Below, in pieces: positions 7,763-15,131 of a stretch of DNA of 20,982 nt. The position numbers were made by a program, and so were the translations under genes. The stretch comes from JBJKSO01 sp046703825 (GTDB lineage Bacteria > Chloroflexota > Dormibacteria > Aeolococcales > Bog-877): NCBI GenBank assembly GCA_046703825.1, contig JBJKSO010000004.1:1-20982 (forward strand), in the 5' to 3' direction. Each line of letters starts with the position of its first letter. The stretch's first letter is position 1. The notes below the pieces were generated by a model. It did not search any database. It saw only the letters and a list, made by a program, of their open reading frames with translations, and had not been told where the DNA came from.

Positions 7763-8002
7763 TCAGCCCCAGCGCCGCCTCAGCGACCAGCGATCGGTGG
7801 CTAGGTCATGCTGCAGATCCAACAGGGCACCATCCTCCAGCAGCACTCGCCAGCAGTGACGTCTGACCGCTCGGGCCGGGGGACTGCGCCACCAACCGAG
7901 CTCCTCCGCCCAGTTCTCGGCCACTCGCTCCACCACCAGCCAGCGGTGACCCTGTCGCACCCGCACCGGCCCCCCACTGTGGGGAGAGATCTCGACTCGC
8001 AC
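7763..8002 (-). CDS. DUF6504-like small protein, third gene of the imu operon
   Basis: This 79-residue protein has the pattern I associate with DUF6504, a small domain found next to or fused behind ImuB-like proteins in high-GC bacteria: PVRVRQGHRWLVVERVAENW, then a Trp-rich EELGWWRSPPARAVRRHCW and WRVLLEDGALLDLQHDLATDRW to the end. The fold looks all-beta and its function is not known. GTG 8002 begins one base after the imuB stop, which implies translational coupling. Expression under LexA control with ImuA and ImuB suggests an accessory role in translesion synthesis, but that is inference from position. The family call is from memory and was not searched. Confidence 0.8.
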   Translation of the reverse strand: MRVEISPHSGGPVRVRQGHRWLVVERVAENWAEELGWWRSPPARAVRRHCWRVLLEDGALLDLQHDLATDRWSLRRRWG

Positions 8003-8003
8003 C

Positions 8004-9239
8004 TCAAACTGCTTCCCAGATCAGCCGCTCCTCAGGCGCGTCCCCGGGATGGCCGGGGCGCAGGCTGACCCGCCAGACCAAGCCCGCACCGAAGCGGTCC
8101 CGCAGACGACCGGCGGCGGCGGCCACGGCCGCGTCGCTGGCCGGGGATCGCCACAGCCCCCCCTGGTGGGCGAGCGCCGCCACCAGCTCCAGTGCTTGCA
8201 GCTCCACCGCGGCCACGGGAAAGTCGAGGTGAACCTGACCCAGCAGATTGAGAGCCGCTCCCAGCAGTTCCTCTTGAGTGGCCAGCGGCTGGGGCGGAGC
8301 CAGCTCTCGCCACCACACCTCCCTCTTTCTGCCGAGGTCGACGGAGGCGTTACGCTCCACTTCGGCACCCAGCAGCAGCAGGCGAATCCTCCCCGCCGCT
8401 TGTCCCCGGGATCGGAGGTGCCCGGCCAGCTCCGCCGCCAACTGGGGGGCGCCGAACCGCAGCGACTCCAGGTCATCGACCGCCCCCGCCAAACCTCCCC
8501 TCGCCGTACACGGGAGCGGCTCCCGCCAGGGGTGGAGCAAAGTGGAGTCCGTTCCCTGGCAGAGACGGTGCAGCAGAAGACCATCCGGCCCAAGTTGGCG
8601 TTGGAGATCCGGAAGTGGGACGGTGAGGCAGTCCCCGCAGGTGCGCAGCCCGAATTGGAGCAGCCGCTCTTGGGTAAGAGGCGGGATCGGCAACCCCGTC
8701 ACCGGCCAAGTGGCCAACAGCTGGGCCGCGCCCCCTGCGGGGACCAGCCGCATCCGTCCCGGAGCCGCTCCCCGAGCCGCGACCCAGGCGGAGAAACGCG
8801 AAGGGCCAACCCCAACCTGCGGGGGCACGCCCAGCTCGCGCTGCAGCGTCCGGCCGCAGGAGGCGGCCCGGGCTGCCTCCTGGCGATGACGGGGATCGTG
8901 GCCGCCCAAATCCAAGTAGGCGCCGACGTCCCGGTCCCACTCCACCAGAGGACTGCACTCGGTCAGTGCCAGCAGCGCCCGCCGGCGCAGTTGGGCCAAG
9001 GCGGCCGGGTCTGCCTCCAGCTGCACCGCCTTGGGACATGCGATCTGAGCCCGCCGCCAATCCTGGCCCGGCTTAACTCCGGCTGCGGCCGCGGCCGGGG
9101 AGACGGCCAACACGACGGTCCGGCCACCGCCGGAGTTCCCCGCCACCAGCACCGGCTCGGTGCGCAGCTCCGGATGGGCTCGCCAGGTCAAAAGCAGGCT
9201 CAGATGGGGAACGCCGAGGTAGGCCAGCCGGGCGGTCAT
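8004..9239 (-). CDS. imuB: ImuB, Y-family polymerase-like mutasome scaffold (catalytically dead)
   Basis: This 411-residue protein has the Y-family polymerase layout but not its chemistry. In the palm, the segment that would read SIDEAFLD in DinB is DVGAYLDL here (about 104-111), so the catalytic Asp-Glu pair is absent. The first metal-binding motif is also missing: LAYLGVPHLSLLL has no acidic residues. Loss of these residues separates ImuB from active DinB. A late QGGLW fits the sliding-clamp-binding pentapeptide known in ImuB, which recruits DnaE2 and ImuA to the clamp. The ATG start at 9239 overlaps the imuA stop by four bases (ATGA), and the next gene starts one base after its stop. LexA control comes from the shared operon promoter at about 10068-10086. 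Confidence 0.9.
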   Translation of the reverse strand: MTARLAYLGVPHLSLLLTWRAHPELRTEPVLVAGNSGGGRTVVLAVSPAAAAAGVKPGQDWRRAQIACPKAVQLEADPAALAQLRRRALLALTECSPLVEWDRDVGAYLDLGGHDPRHRQEAARAASCGRTLQRELGVPPQVGVGPSRFSAWVAARGAAPGRMRLVPAGGAAQLLATWPVTGLPIPPLTQERLLQFGLRTCGDCLTVPLPDLQRQLGPDGLLLHRLCQGTDSTLLHPWREPLPCTARGGLAGAVDDLESLRFGAPQLAAELAGHLRSRGQAAGRIRLLLLGAEVERNASVDLGRKREVWWRELAPPQPLATQEELLGAALNLLGQVHLDFPVAAVELQALELVAALAHQGGLWRSPASDAAVAAAAGRLRDRFGAGLVWRVSLRPGHPGDAPEERLIWEAV

Positions 9240-9991
9240 CCGGCCACCGCCCGCCAGCTCTCGGGGTCCGCCACCGGTTCGGACTGGAGCGTCGCCCCCG
9301 CCACCTGTGGATAGGGCCTGGGGAAGTTGATCTGCAGGCGCCAGCTTTCACCCGGGGGGCCCAGGCGGCTGCGGCTCAACCGCAGCTCCACCTGCATCCC
9401 CGAGATGTCATCGTGGCTGGTCACCCATCTGAGGCGCCGGCAATCAAAGTCAAGAAAGATCCGCTCGCGCAGGGCGGGCGCAGGACGGCCCCCCCCGGCC
9501 AGCAAGATCGCAGAGCCGCTCCCGGCGGCGGCGTTGTGCAACCCAACCGCCGTCGCCCCGGTGGCGGGAGGCATGGGATCAGACGGCAGCAGCAGGCACA
9601 GAGCCGCCCCGGCCCGGGCCAAAGCCCGGGCGGCTGCCCAACCCTCCAGCGGGCGCCGGGGGCGGACCACCCAGATTTGGCTTAGGTCGCCACCGTAATC
9701 GACCAGGACTGCCGGGTCAGCAGCACCGGTGAAGTCGACCAGCACCGCCGCTGCCCGCCGGGAGACGGCCGCCAGCAGCACCAGACCCAGCTCCGCCGAT
9801 CCCGACCCCGGGCCGCCGCCAAGGCAACTCAAACGGCCCCGGGGCAATGTCAGCCCCGGCACCTCGCTGTCCAGCCAGGCCTGGTGATCGGGCTCGCCCG
9901 AGCGCACAGCACCCGGGCCGAACCGGCGCTTCAGATCGGCAAGAGCCGCCTCCAGCCCGGTTCCCCCGCTCCGACCGGCAACAGTGAGCAT
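9236..9991 (-). CDS. imuA: ImuA-like RecA-fold mutasome protein
   Basis: This 251-residue protein is recognised as ImuA-like mainly by its place directly before imuB behind a LexA box, plus a RecA-like core: LPRGRLSCLGGGPGSGSAEL at about 49-68, strand AAAVLVDFTG, then IWVVRPRRPLEGWAAARAL. The P-loop is degenerate: GPGSGSA has Ser where the ATP-binding Lys should be, so ATP hydrolysis is doubtful. The C-terminal part (RLRWVTSHDDISGMQVELRL onward) fits the tail of ImuA-type proteins. ATG 9991 is preceded by GGAAGG at suitable spacing. An upstream in-frame ATG at 10069 falls inside the -10 hexamer and cannot be on the mRNA. In known systems ImuA binds ImuB and helps the mutasome; that is inferred here. 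Confidence 0.82.
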   Translation of the reverse strand: MLTVAGRSGGTGLEAALADLKRRFGPGAVRSGEPDHQAWLDSEVPGLTLPRGRLSCLGGGPGSGSAELGLVLLAAVSRRAAAVLVDFTGAADPAVLVDYGGDLSQIWVVRPRRPLEGWAAARALARAGAALCLLLPSDPMPPATGATAVGLHNAAAGSGSAILLAGGGRPAPALRERIFLDFDCRRLRWVTSHDDISGMQVELRLSRSRLGPPGESWRLQINFPRPYPQVAGATLQSEPVADPESWRAVAG

Positions 9992-10067
9992 GACCGCCCT
10001 TCCACAACGACGACCCCTGGTCCAGCCGGGCCCGGCGACCCTCCCCGCCCCTTCCCGGCGTGCGGCC

Positions 10068-10073
10068 ATTATA
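10068..10073 (-). promoter_or_regulatory. -10 box (TATAAT) of the imu operon
   Basis: A perfect TATAAT reads toward imuA and shares one base with the end of the LexA box. A start about seven bases downstream would give a leader of roughly 70 bases before ATG 9991. No TTGACA-like -35 hexamer is apparent. Confidence 0.75.
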
Positions 10074-10086
10074 GAACATCTGTTCG
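10073..10086 (-). promoter_or_regulatory. LexA operator (SOS box) of the imuA-imuB operon
   Basis: CGAACAGATGTTCT matches CGAAC-N4-GTTCG at all but the final base. It overlaps the TATAAT box by one base, nearly the same geometry as at dnaE2. It predicts joint induction of both units after DNA damage. Confidence 0.85.
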
Positions 10087-10158
10087 TCCACCCGGAGCGC
10101 ACCCCCCTCCGCACCGCAGCACCGCCGATGCATACGCCGATACAATCTGTTCGCGCGC

Positions 10159-10198
10159 GGGGGGCTCACATCAACACAGCAAAACCCCCCACGTTTTT
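10159..10198 (+). terminator. Terminator-like G6/C6 stem with T5 run upstream of the HU-like gene
   Basis: Six G (10159-10164) can pair with six C (10185-10190) around a 20-base loop, followed three bases later by five T (10194-10198). It is the only stem in the window with a T-run. It reads toward the HU-like gene and ends just before that gene's -10 box, so it may insulate or attenuate. A TACAAT at 10141-10146 could start a very short transcript ending here. Confidence 0.35.
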
Positions 10199-10200
10199 CC

Positions 10201-10206
10201 TAGAAT
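10201..10206 (+). promoter_or_regulatory. Candidate -10 box (TAGAAT) of the HU-like gene
   Basis: TAGAAT lies 54 bases before the ATG of the HU-like gene, which has its own strong GGGAGGG ribosome binding site at 10247-10253. No clear -35 hexamer is seen. Confidence 0.4.
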
Positions 10207-10260
10207 CCTGGCAACGCGAGCACACAGCGCGCCCCGCCGCCACCAAGGGAGGGTCTGCCC

Positions 10261-10605
10261 ATGAACCGCCGCGAGTTGGCCAAAACCCTGCAAAGTCAAC
10301 TCTTGTACGACAACGATCCCAACGACCCGGTGTTTCCCAACTTTCGCTTCGCCGACGACACGCTCAAGCTGATCTTTGACATCATTGGTCAGCAACTCGA
10401 GCACGGCGACGAGGTGTCCGTGGCCGGTTTTGGCCGCTGGAAGGTCCGCCAAACCCCGGCAGGATTGCGCCGCAACCCGCAGACACAAGAGATGGTGCGT
10501 GTAGCAGCATCACAAAAGGTGAGGTTCTACCCTGCCGCTTCCCTCAAAGCGTCGGTGGCCGGCCGCAGCGGCACCACCACCCGCCGTCGCAGCAGCCGGC
10601 GCTAG
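10261..10605 (+). CDS. HU-family nucleoid DNA-binding protein with basic tail
   Basis: This 114-residue protein is an HU/IHF-fold DNA-binding protein. The N-terminus starts MNRRELAKTL as in HU. The dimer core carries GDEVSVAGFGRWKVR (about 49-63), the beta-arm has RNPQTQEMVRVAASQ (71-85) with the DNA-intercalating Pro in RNP, and FYPAASLKASV closes the fold. Two things are unusual: an inserted, Asp/Pro-rich stretch YDNDPNDPVFPNFRF (about 16-30) between the first helices, and a short Arg-rich tail (TTTRRRSSRR) like, but shorter than, the tails of actinobacterial HU. The start is ATG 10261 after AAGGGAGGG with seven bases between. It is divergent from imuA and lies 30 bases before the next gene. 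A nucleoid role is inferred from the family; dedicated repair function is not shown. Confidence 0.9.
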   Translation: MNRRELAKTLQSQLLYDNDPNDPVFPNFRFADDTLKLIFDIIGQQLEHGDEVSVAGFGRWKVRQTPAGLRRNPQTQEMVRVAASQKVRFYPAASLKASVAGRSGTTTRRRSSRR

Positions 10606-10635
10606 GCCTATGACTTCCGCACGGGGCAACTGACC

Positions 10636-11586
10636 GTGCGGGTAGTGGTAGTAGGAGGTACCGGATTCGTTGGTCGGCAAGTAGTCAAGAGCCTGCTGGC
10701 CAGCGATCACGAGCTGCGGGTGGTGGGGCCCGGTGTGCGCCCCACCACCGCCCAGGCGGACGGGCCTCCCCTCACCTACGGGGACGTCATCACCGGTGCC
10801 GGGCTGGAGGAGGCCTTCGCCGGCGCCGAAGTGGTGGTCAACCTGGTCGCCATCATCCGCGAACGGGGCGTGCAAACCTTCAGCGCGGTCAATGCGCAGG
10901 GCACCGCCAACGTAGTCCAGGCATGTGAGCGGGCCGGGGTGCGACGGCTCGTGCAGATGAGCGCACTCGGCGCCGATCCCGACCCCAGCATTCCCTACCT
11001 GTTCAGCAAGTGGCAGGGCGAGCAATGGGTCTTGGGATCCAGCCGAGAGTGGGTGATCTTCCGGCCCTCGGTGATCTTCGGTGAGGGCGACGGCTTCTTC
11101 TCCCAGCTGGCACGCGCTGTCAGCATCCCCTCACCCTTTCTGGTAGTTCCCGGGGATGGGTCAGCACTCTTCCAGCCGATCGCGGTCGACGACGTCGGCC
11201 GCTGCTTCCGGGCGGCGGTCGAGGAGCCGGGCCGTGCTGGCAAGGTCTACGAGATCGGTGGGCCCGACCATTTGAGCCTGGACCAGATCACCCTCGAGGT
11301 GGCGGCCGCCACCGGCAAGGAGTGGTTCGGCATCTCCAAGCGGCGCTTGCTGCACGTCGATCCGCGGATGCTCATGCCGGGGGCGGCACTGATGGAACGG
11401 GTCATGCCCAGCCCGCTGGTGACCACCCAGCAGCTGAAGCTGCTGGGAAAGCCCAACGCCACCCGGGTGGACGCGGTGCGGCACTTGTTCAACTTCGAGC
11501 CCCGGCCGCTGCACGGGCACCTCAGCTACCTTCGCCGCCACCCGCTCTGGTGGCGCTTCGAATCGTTGCGCGGCTACCGGGGCTGA
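10636..11586 (+). CDS. NDUFA9-like NAD(P)-binding atypical short-chain dehydrogenase
   Basis: This 316-residue protein has a Rossmann fold with the dinucleotide motif GGTGFVG at residues 7-13 and a YLFSK motif in the position of the SDR Tyr-x3-Lys. The layout (VVNLVAIIRERG, NAQGTANVVQACERAGVRRLVQMSALGA, VIFRPSVIFGEGDGFF, FQPIAVDDVGRCF, YEIGGPDHLSLDQI) matches the atypical SDR group related to complex I subunit NDUFA9, whose bacterial members have uncertain or quinone- or lipid-related roles. GTG 10636 starts exactly before the first strand and lies 30 bases after the HU-like stop, so co-transcription is likely. The family is clear; the substrate is unknown. Confidence 0.88.
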   Translation: MRVVVVGGTGFVGRQVVKSLLASDHELRVVGPGVRPTTAQADGPPLTYGDVITGAGLEEAFAGAEVVVNLVAIIRERGVQTFSAVNAQGTANVVQACERAGVRRLVQMSALGADPDPSIPYLFSKWQGEQWVLGSSREWVIFRPSVIFGEGDGFFSQLARAVSIPSPFLVVPGDGSALFQPIAVDDVGRCFRAAVEEPGRAGKVYEIGGPDHLSLDQITLEVAAATGKEWFGISKRRLLHVDPRMLMPGAALMERVMPSPLVTTQQLKLLGKPNATRVDAVRHLFNFEPRPLHGHLSYLRRHPLWWRFESLRGYRG

Positions 11587-11646
11587 GGGCGGCGCTCGGG
11601 CCGGATACCATGCCCGAAGAGCAGCGAATCACGGAGGGAGCCCCCG

Positions 11647-11991
11647 TTGGCTGACACCGAACTGACCCCCCAGCAGATCATGGATCGTATCCCCGAGGCG
11701 TTTCAGGCCGACAAGGCCCAGGGCATTGATGCCACCTTCCAGTGGGACATCTCCGGCGGCCAGGGCGGCCAGTGGTACGTGGACATCAAGGACTCCCAGT
11801 GCCAGGTCCACCAGGGCACCTCCGCCAGCCCCAACATCACGCTCACCATCAGCGACGAAAACTTCGTCAAGCTGATCACGGGTCGGCTGGACGGGACCAT
11901 GGCCTTCATGACTGGCAAGCTCAAGCTCAAGGGCGACATGGGGCTCGCGATGCGGCTCGGCGGGCTGTTCCGGATGCCTGAGGGCAGCTAG
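11647..11991 (+). CDS. SCP2 sterol-carrier-like lipid-binding protein
   Basis: This 114-residue protein is a stand-alone SCP2-domain protein, a small fold with a hydrophobic tunnel that binds lipids or acyl chains. Typical features are an N-terminal helix (QQIMDRIPEAF), AQGIDATFQWDISG, the strand pair WYVDIKDSQCQVHQG, NITLTISDENFVKLITG and the end helix GKLKLKGDMGLAMRLGGLF. TTG 11647 is chosen because GGAGGG precedes it at normal spacing and it gives a full domain. The gap of 60 bases from the NDUFA9-like gene contains a TACCAT (11606-11611) that could be its own -10 box. The stop codon overlaps that of the convergent helicase-nuclease gene. Confidence 0.88.
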   Translation: MADTELTPQQIMDRIPEAFQADKAQGIDATFQWDISGGQGGQWYVDIKDSQCQVHQGTSASPNITLTISDENFVKLITGRLDGTMAFMTGKLKLKGDMGLAMRLGGLFRMPEGS

Positions 11992-14900
11992 CGGCGCTCC
12001 GGGCAGCGGGGCCGCTGAGGGCACCGCGGGCAGGGCCGGCTTGCATGATTGCGAGCCGAGTAGTCACCGACCACGGTGCGGCGGCCCAAACCCTCGGCCC
12101 ACCGCACCGCCGCGGCCAGGTCGTCCTCGGCGGAATCTAGCGACAGGAATTCGCCGGTTCTAAGCCGCACCAGGCCCAAGCCCAGCGGCGGTAGCCGATC
12201 CCCCCGCAGGACGGCCGCCAGCGCCGCTCCGTAGAGCTGCAATTGGCGCCGGTACCGCAGGAGCTCCGGCGGCTCGAGCTGGGTGTCGGTCTTGTAGTCC
12301 AGCGCCCACACGCGCCCCTCGGCGTCCCGGGCCAGCCGGTCGATCGACCCGACCAAGGGCGCCACGCCCGGGGTCGCCGACCAGTGCTCCCAGACGAAGC
12401 CGAACTCCACTGCGAGGGTGGGCAATTGCGCCACGGGCATCCGCAGGTAGCCGAGCAGCATCTCCAGGGCTCGCGCCCGTGCCTCGGCGCCAAGAACGCC
12501 GCCATATCGCTCGAGCGCCTCCTCGACCGATCGCGCCTGGGGAGCCCCTTGGGGCGAGTCGCGGTGAACCTCCTCCAAAACGCGGTGCACCACCTGCCCC
12601 AGCAGCATCGCTGCCGGAGCCGTCGGCGATGCGCCGGGGACCACCGCGGTTTCCTCCTCGTCAAAGCCCGCGACCCAGCGGAACCAGAAGTGCCGCGGGC
12701 AGGACTCCATCACGTCCAGGGCGGTGAAACTCAGCTGAAGGGGCGAACCGGCGATCGCGGCCGCGCTCGACTGCACGCTGGCGATCCGGGCGCGAAGGCG
12801 GAGCAGGTCGGTGGGAGTCGCGGTCGTTGGCGGTGCCGCCGGAGCCACCTCCGGGTGCGTGCCGGGGACCGGCGCCCAAGGCAAGATGGGCTGACCGGGA
12901 AAGCCGGGCCAGGCCGCGATCCAGGGTGCGCCCTCAGCCAGCCGCTGGGCCAGTTCACCGAACTCGCTCTTGCCCAAGTCCGGGTTGTCGGCCGTGGCCA
13001 GCGCCTGCAAGTCTTGGCTGACGCCAAGGCCGGTGGGGGTGGTGGTCATCAGCAGCAGATCTCGAGCCCTGGTCATGGCAACGTAGATCAGACGGCGGCG
13101 CTCCTCCCTGGGGACTTGGGAGTCGTGCCCACTCTTCCAGCGGGCGAAGGCGCGCGTGTCCTGAACGGCCGATGCCTTGTGCGCGATGATGGCCCGCTCG
13201 GACCGGTCCCAGACCACCTGCGGGCTGGGCCGGCTCTGGTAGGGGCGGCAGTCGGCCACCACCACCACCGGCCACTCCAATCCCTTGGCCCGGTGGATGG
13301 TGCTGACCGTGACCGCCTCCTCGCCCGGCAGCTGGGGCTCGGCGGTCTCGCCCTCCTGGCGCAGCCGCTCCAGCATCCGCAGCAGCTCGCTGAGCGGCAG
13401 CCAGCGCTGCCTTGCCTCCAGCTCCAGGCTTAGCCGGTGGAGCTCGCGCACCGCGGCCAGGGCCCGGCGGCCCTCGCGCGCGCGCACCGCCTCAGCCTCC
13501 AGCAAACGCAGCAGGCCCGATTCCCGGAGTGCTTGGGATAGCAGTTGGCTGCCCGACCGGACCCCGGCACCCTGCCGCAGGCCGTCGATCACCGCGACCG
13601 CCCAGACGACTCGCCGCACCAGCTGCGGTCGCCAGGCGGGGGCTCCCCCGCTGAGGTAGCGACGCAGCCTCGCCTCCAGGGTCGCCGCACCACTTGCCTC
13701 CGCCGGCACCAGTGCCACCAACTCCCGATCCGCAACCCGGACCAGGCGGCTCTGCAAGACCCGCAGCCACGCCTGGTCGCCGTCTGAGTCGTCCGCCGCC
13801 CGCAGCCAGCCCAGAACGTCCTTCACCTCGGGGCGGTCGAGCAGATGACCGGTCACGGTCTGAAAGGGAATGCCACGCTGCCTGAACGCCTCCTCGAGCG
13901 GCGGCCCCAGCCGATTCAGGGTCGCGGCCAGGACCGCCATCTCGCCCCAGCCCACCTGCTGGCGCTCGCCTGCGGGATGCAGCACGCCGTGACGGTGCAC
14001 CTGCGAGAGGATCTCCGCGATCGCATCCGCCTCGGCCTTCGGGTTGGCGGCCATGCCCAGCCACACCGGCCAGCCGTCGGCGGCGTCCGCCCGTGCCGCG
14101 GTCATGGGCTGATCGGCGGCGAATTGCTGAGCCTGTCTGATGACGTGATCAGCCGCGGTGAGGATGTTGTCCCGCGAGCGGTAGTTGGCGAAGAGCGGGA
14201 AGGCCCGGCCGGAGGCGTTCTCCATGATCTGTGGCTGGGCGTCGCGAAACGAGTAGATCGCCTGGCGCCCGTCGCCCACCTTGAAAAGGGTGCAGCGCTC
14301 CGGGCTCACCAGTTCGCCCAAAAGCGAATCCTGAAGCGGACTGGTGTCCTGGTACTCATCGACGACCACGGTCAGGAAATTGCGCCGGCACCACGCGCCC
14401 AGGGAAGATCGGCGCAGGCAGCGCAGCGCGAGCCGGAGCAAACCGTCGAAGTCCACCGCCCGCTGCTCCGCCAGCTCCTCCTCGTACGCCTCCCAAATCG
14501 CAGTGGTCAGGCGCAGCGCGGCGCGGTGCCAGACCAGCTCCTCCTCGGGATCGCCGGAGGCCCGGTAGGCGGCCTCGGAGAACTCCCGGCAGGTGCGGCT
14601 TTCGAGATCGGTGGAGCGCAGCTTGGCCAGCGCCAGCTGCGCTCCCCTGACCATGCCCAGCAGCCGCGCGGGCGGAGCGGAGCGGGGCAGCAGCTCCTCC
14701 CAGCCGTCCTCGGCCGAGACTCGCTCCGCCACCGCCGCAAGCACGGATCCCGCCTCCACCTGGTCGAGCAGGCGCAGGTCCCGGGGCACGCGGGCGGAGT
14801 AGGCGCGATCGCCGAGCAGGCGCCGGGCCAAGTGGTGGAACGTGCCGATCCAGGCGCCGTCCAGCGACTCCCCGGCGACCCGATGGCCCAGGCATCCCGC

Positions 14901-15131
14901 GACCCGATGGCGGAGCTCCTGGGCGGCGCGGTCGGTGAAGGTGACGGCCAGGATCCGATCCGGCGGCGTCCCGGCCTCAACGGCGGCGGCGAACACGGCC
15001 GCCATGGTCTTGGTCTTGCCGCTGCCGGCCGCCGCCTTGACCAGGTACTGGCCGGGGGCGCGCTGCTCCACCACTAGGCGCTGCTCGCAGCTCAGCTCCT
15101 CCAGGTAGGCCGGGGAAGCCGCCTCGGTCAC
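11988..15131 (-). CDS. UvrD-type helicase with C-terminal RecB-type Fe-S nuclease (AdnB/AddA-like)
   Basis: This 1047-residue protein is the strong motor of a two-subunit break-processing enzyme. The helicase core is complete: Q-motif LSCEQRLVV, Walker A AAAGSGKT (33-40), VDEYQD (257-262), VGDGRQAIYSFRDA, STIHRAKGLEW (610-620) and YVAMTRAR (683-690). The C-terminal PD-(D/E)xK nuclease has GQVVHRVLEE (His849), SIDRL (Asp931) and ALDYKTD (Asp945, Lys947). Cys811 (ESCPRHFWF) and the terminal CPRCPQRPRC triad (Cys1034, 1037, 1043; C-x2-C-x5-C) fit the four ligands of the iron-sulfur staple known in AddB/AdnAB-type nucleases. I chose GTG 15131 because it overlaps the upstream stop as GTGA; the longer in-frame start at 15188 would run back into the upstream gene. 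Having both motor and nuclease in each subunit favours AdnAB over RecBCD. Confidence 0.92.
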   Translation of the reverse strand: MTEAASPAYLEELSCEQRLVVEQRAPGQYLVKAAAGSGKTKTMAAVFAAAVEAGTPPDRILAVTFTDRAAQELRHRVAGCLGHRVAGESLDGAWIGTFHHLARRLLGDRAYSARVPRDLRLLDQVEAGSVLAAVAERVSAEDGWEELLPRSAPPARLLGMVRGAQLALAKLRSTDLESRTCREFSEAAYRASGDPEEELVWHRAALRLTTAIWEAYEEELAEQRAVDFDGLLRLALRCLRRSSLGAWCRRNFLTVVVDEYQDTSPLQDSLLGELVSPERCTLFKVGDGRQAIYSFRDAQPQIMENASGRAFPLFANYRSRDNILTAADHVIRQAQQFAADQPMTAARADAADGWPVWLGMAANPKAEADAIAEILSQVHRHGVLHPAGERQQVGWGEMAVLAATLNRLGPPLEEAFRQRGIPFQTVTGHLLDRPEVKDVLGWLRAADDSDGDQAWLRVLQSRLVRVADRELVALVPAEASGAATLEARLRRYLSGGAPAWRPQLVRRVVWAVAVIDGLRQGAGVRSGSQLLSQALRESGLLRLLEAEAVRAREGRRALAAVRELHRLSLELEARQRWLPLSELLRMLERLRQEGETAEPQLPGEEAVTVSTIHRAKGLEWPVVVVADCRPYQSRPSPQVVWDRSERAIIAHKASAVQDTRAFARWKSGHDSQVPREERRRLIYVAMTRARDLLLMTTTPTGLGVSQDLQALATADNPDLGKSEFGELAQRLAEGAPWIAAWPGFPGQPILPWAPVPGTHPEVAPAAPPTTATPTDLLRLRARIASVQSSAAAIAGSPLQLSFTALDVMESCPRHFWFRWVAGFDEEETAVVPGASPTAPAAMLLGQVVHRVLEEVHRDSPQGAPQARSVEEALERYGGVLGAEARARALEMLLGYLRMPVAQLPTLAVEFGFVWEHWSATPGVAPLVGSIDRLARDAEGRVWALDYKTDTQLEPPELLRYRRQLQLYGAALAAVLRGDRLPPLGLGLVRLRTGEFLSLDSAEDDLAAAVRWAEGLGRRTVVGDYSARNHASRPCPRCPQRPRCPERR

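Noticed and set aside
8004..9239. Calling this gene an active DinB polymerase
   Set aside because: The acidic residues for catalysis are missing, and the context is imuA-imuB rather than a stand-alone dinB.
8049..9314. Long plus-strand open frame opposite imuB
   Set aside because: It mirrors imuB in the antisense frame; the minus strand has recognisable domains and gene overlaps, this one does not.
9992..10114. Longer imuA with starts at 10069 or 10114
   Set aside because: These starts lie in or upstream of the TATAAT box and LexA operator, so they would not be on the mRNA; ATG 9991 has a ribosome binding site.
12243..15077. Plus-strand open frames of about 400 codons opposite the helicase-nuclease gene
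   Set aside because: Antisense shadows; the minus-strand frame has the full helicase and nuclease motif set.
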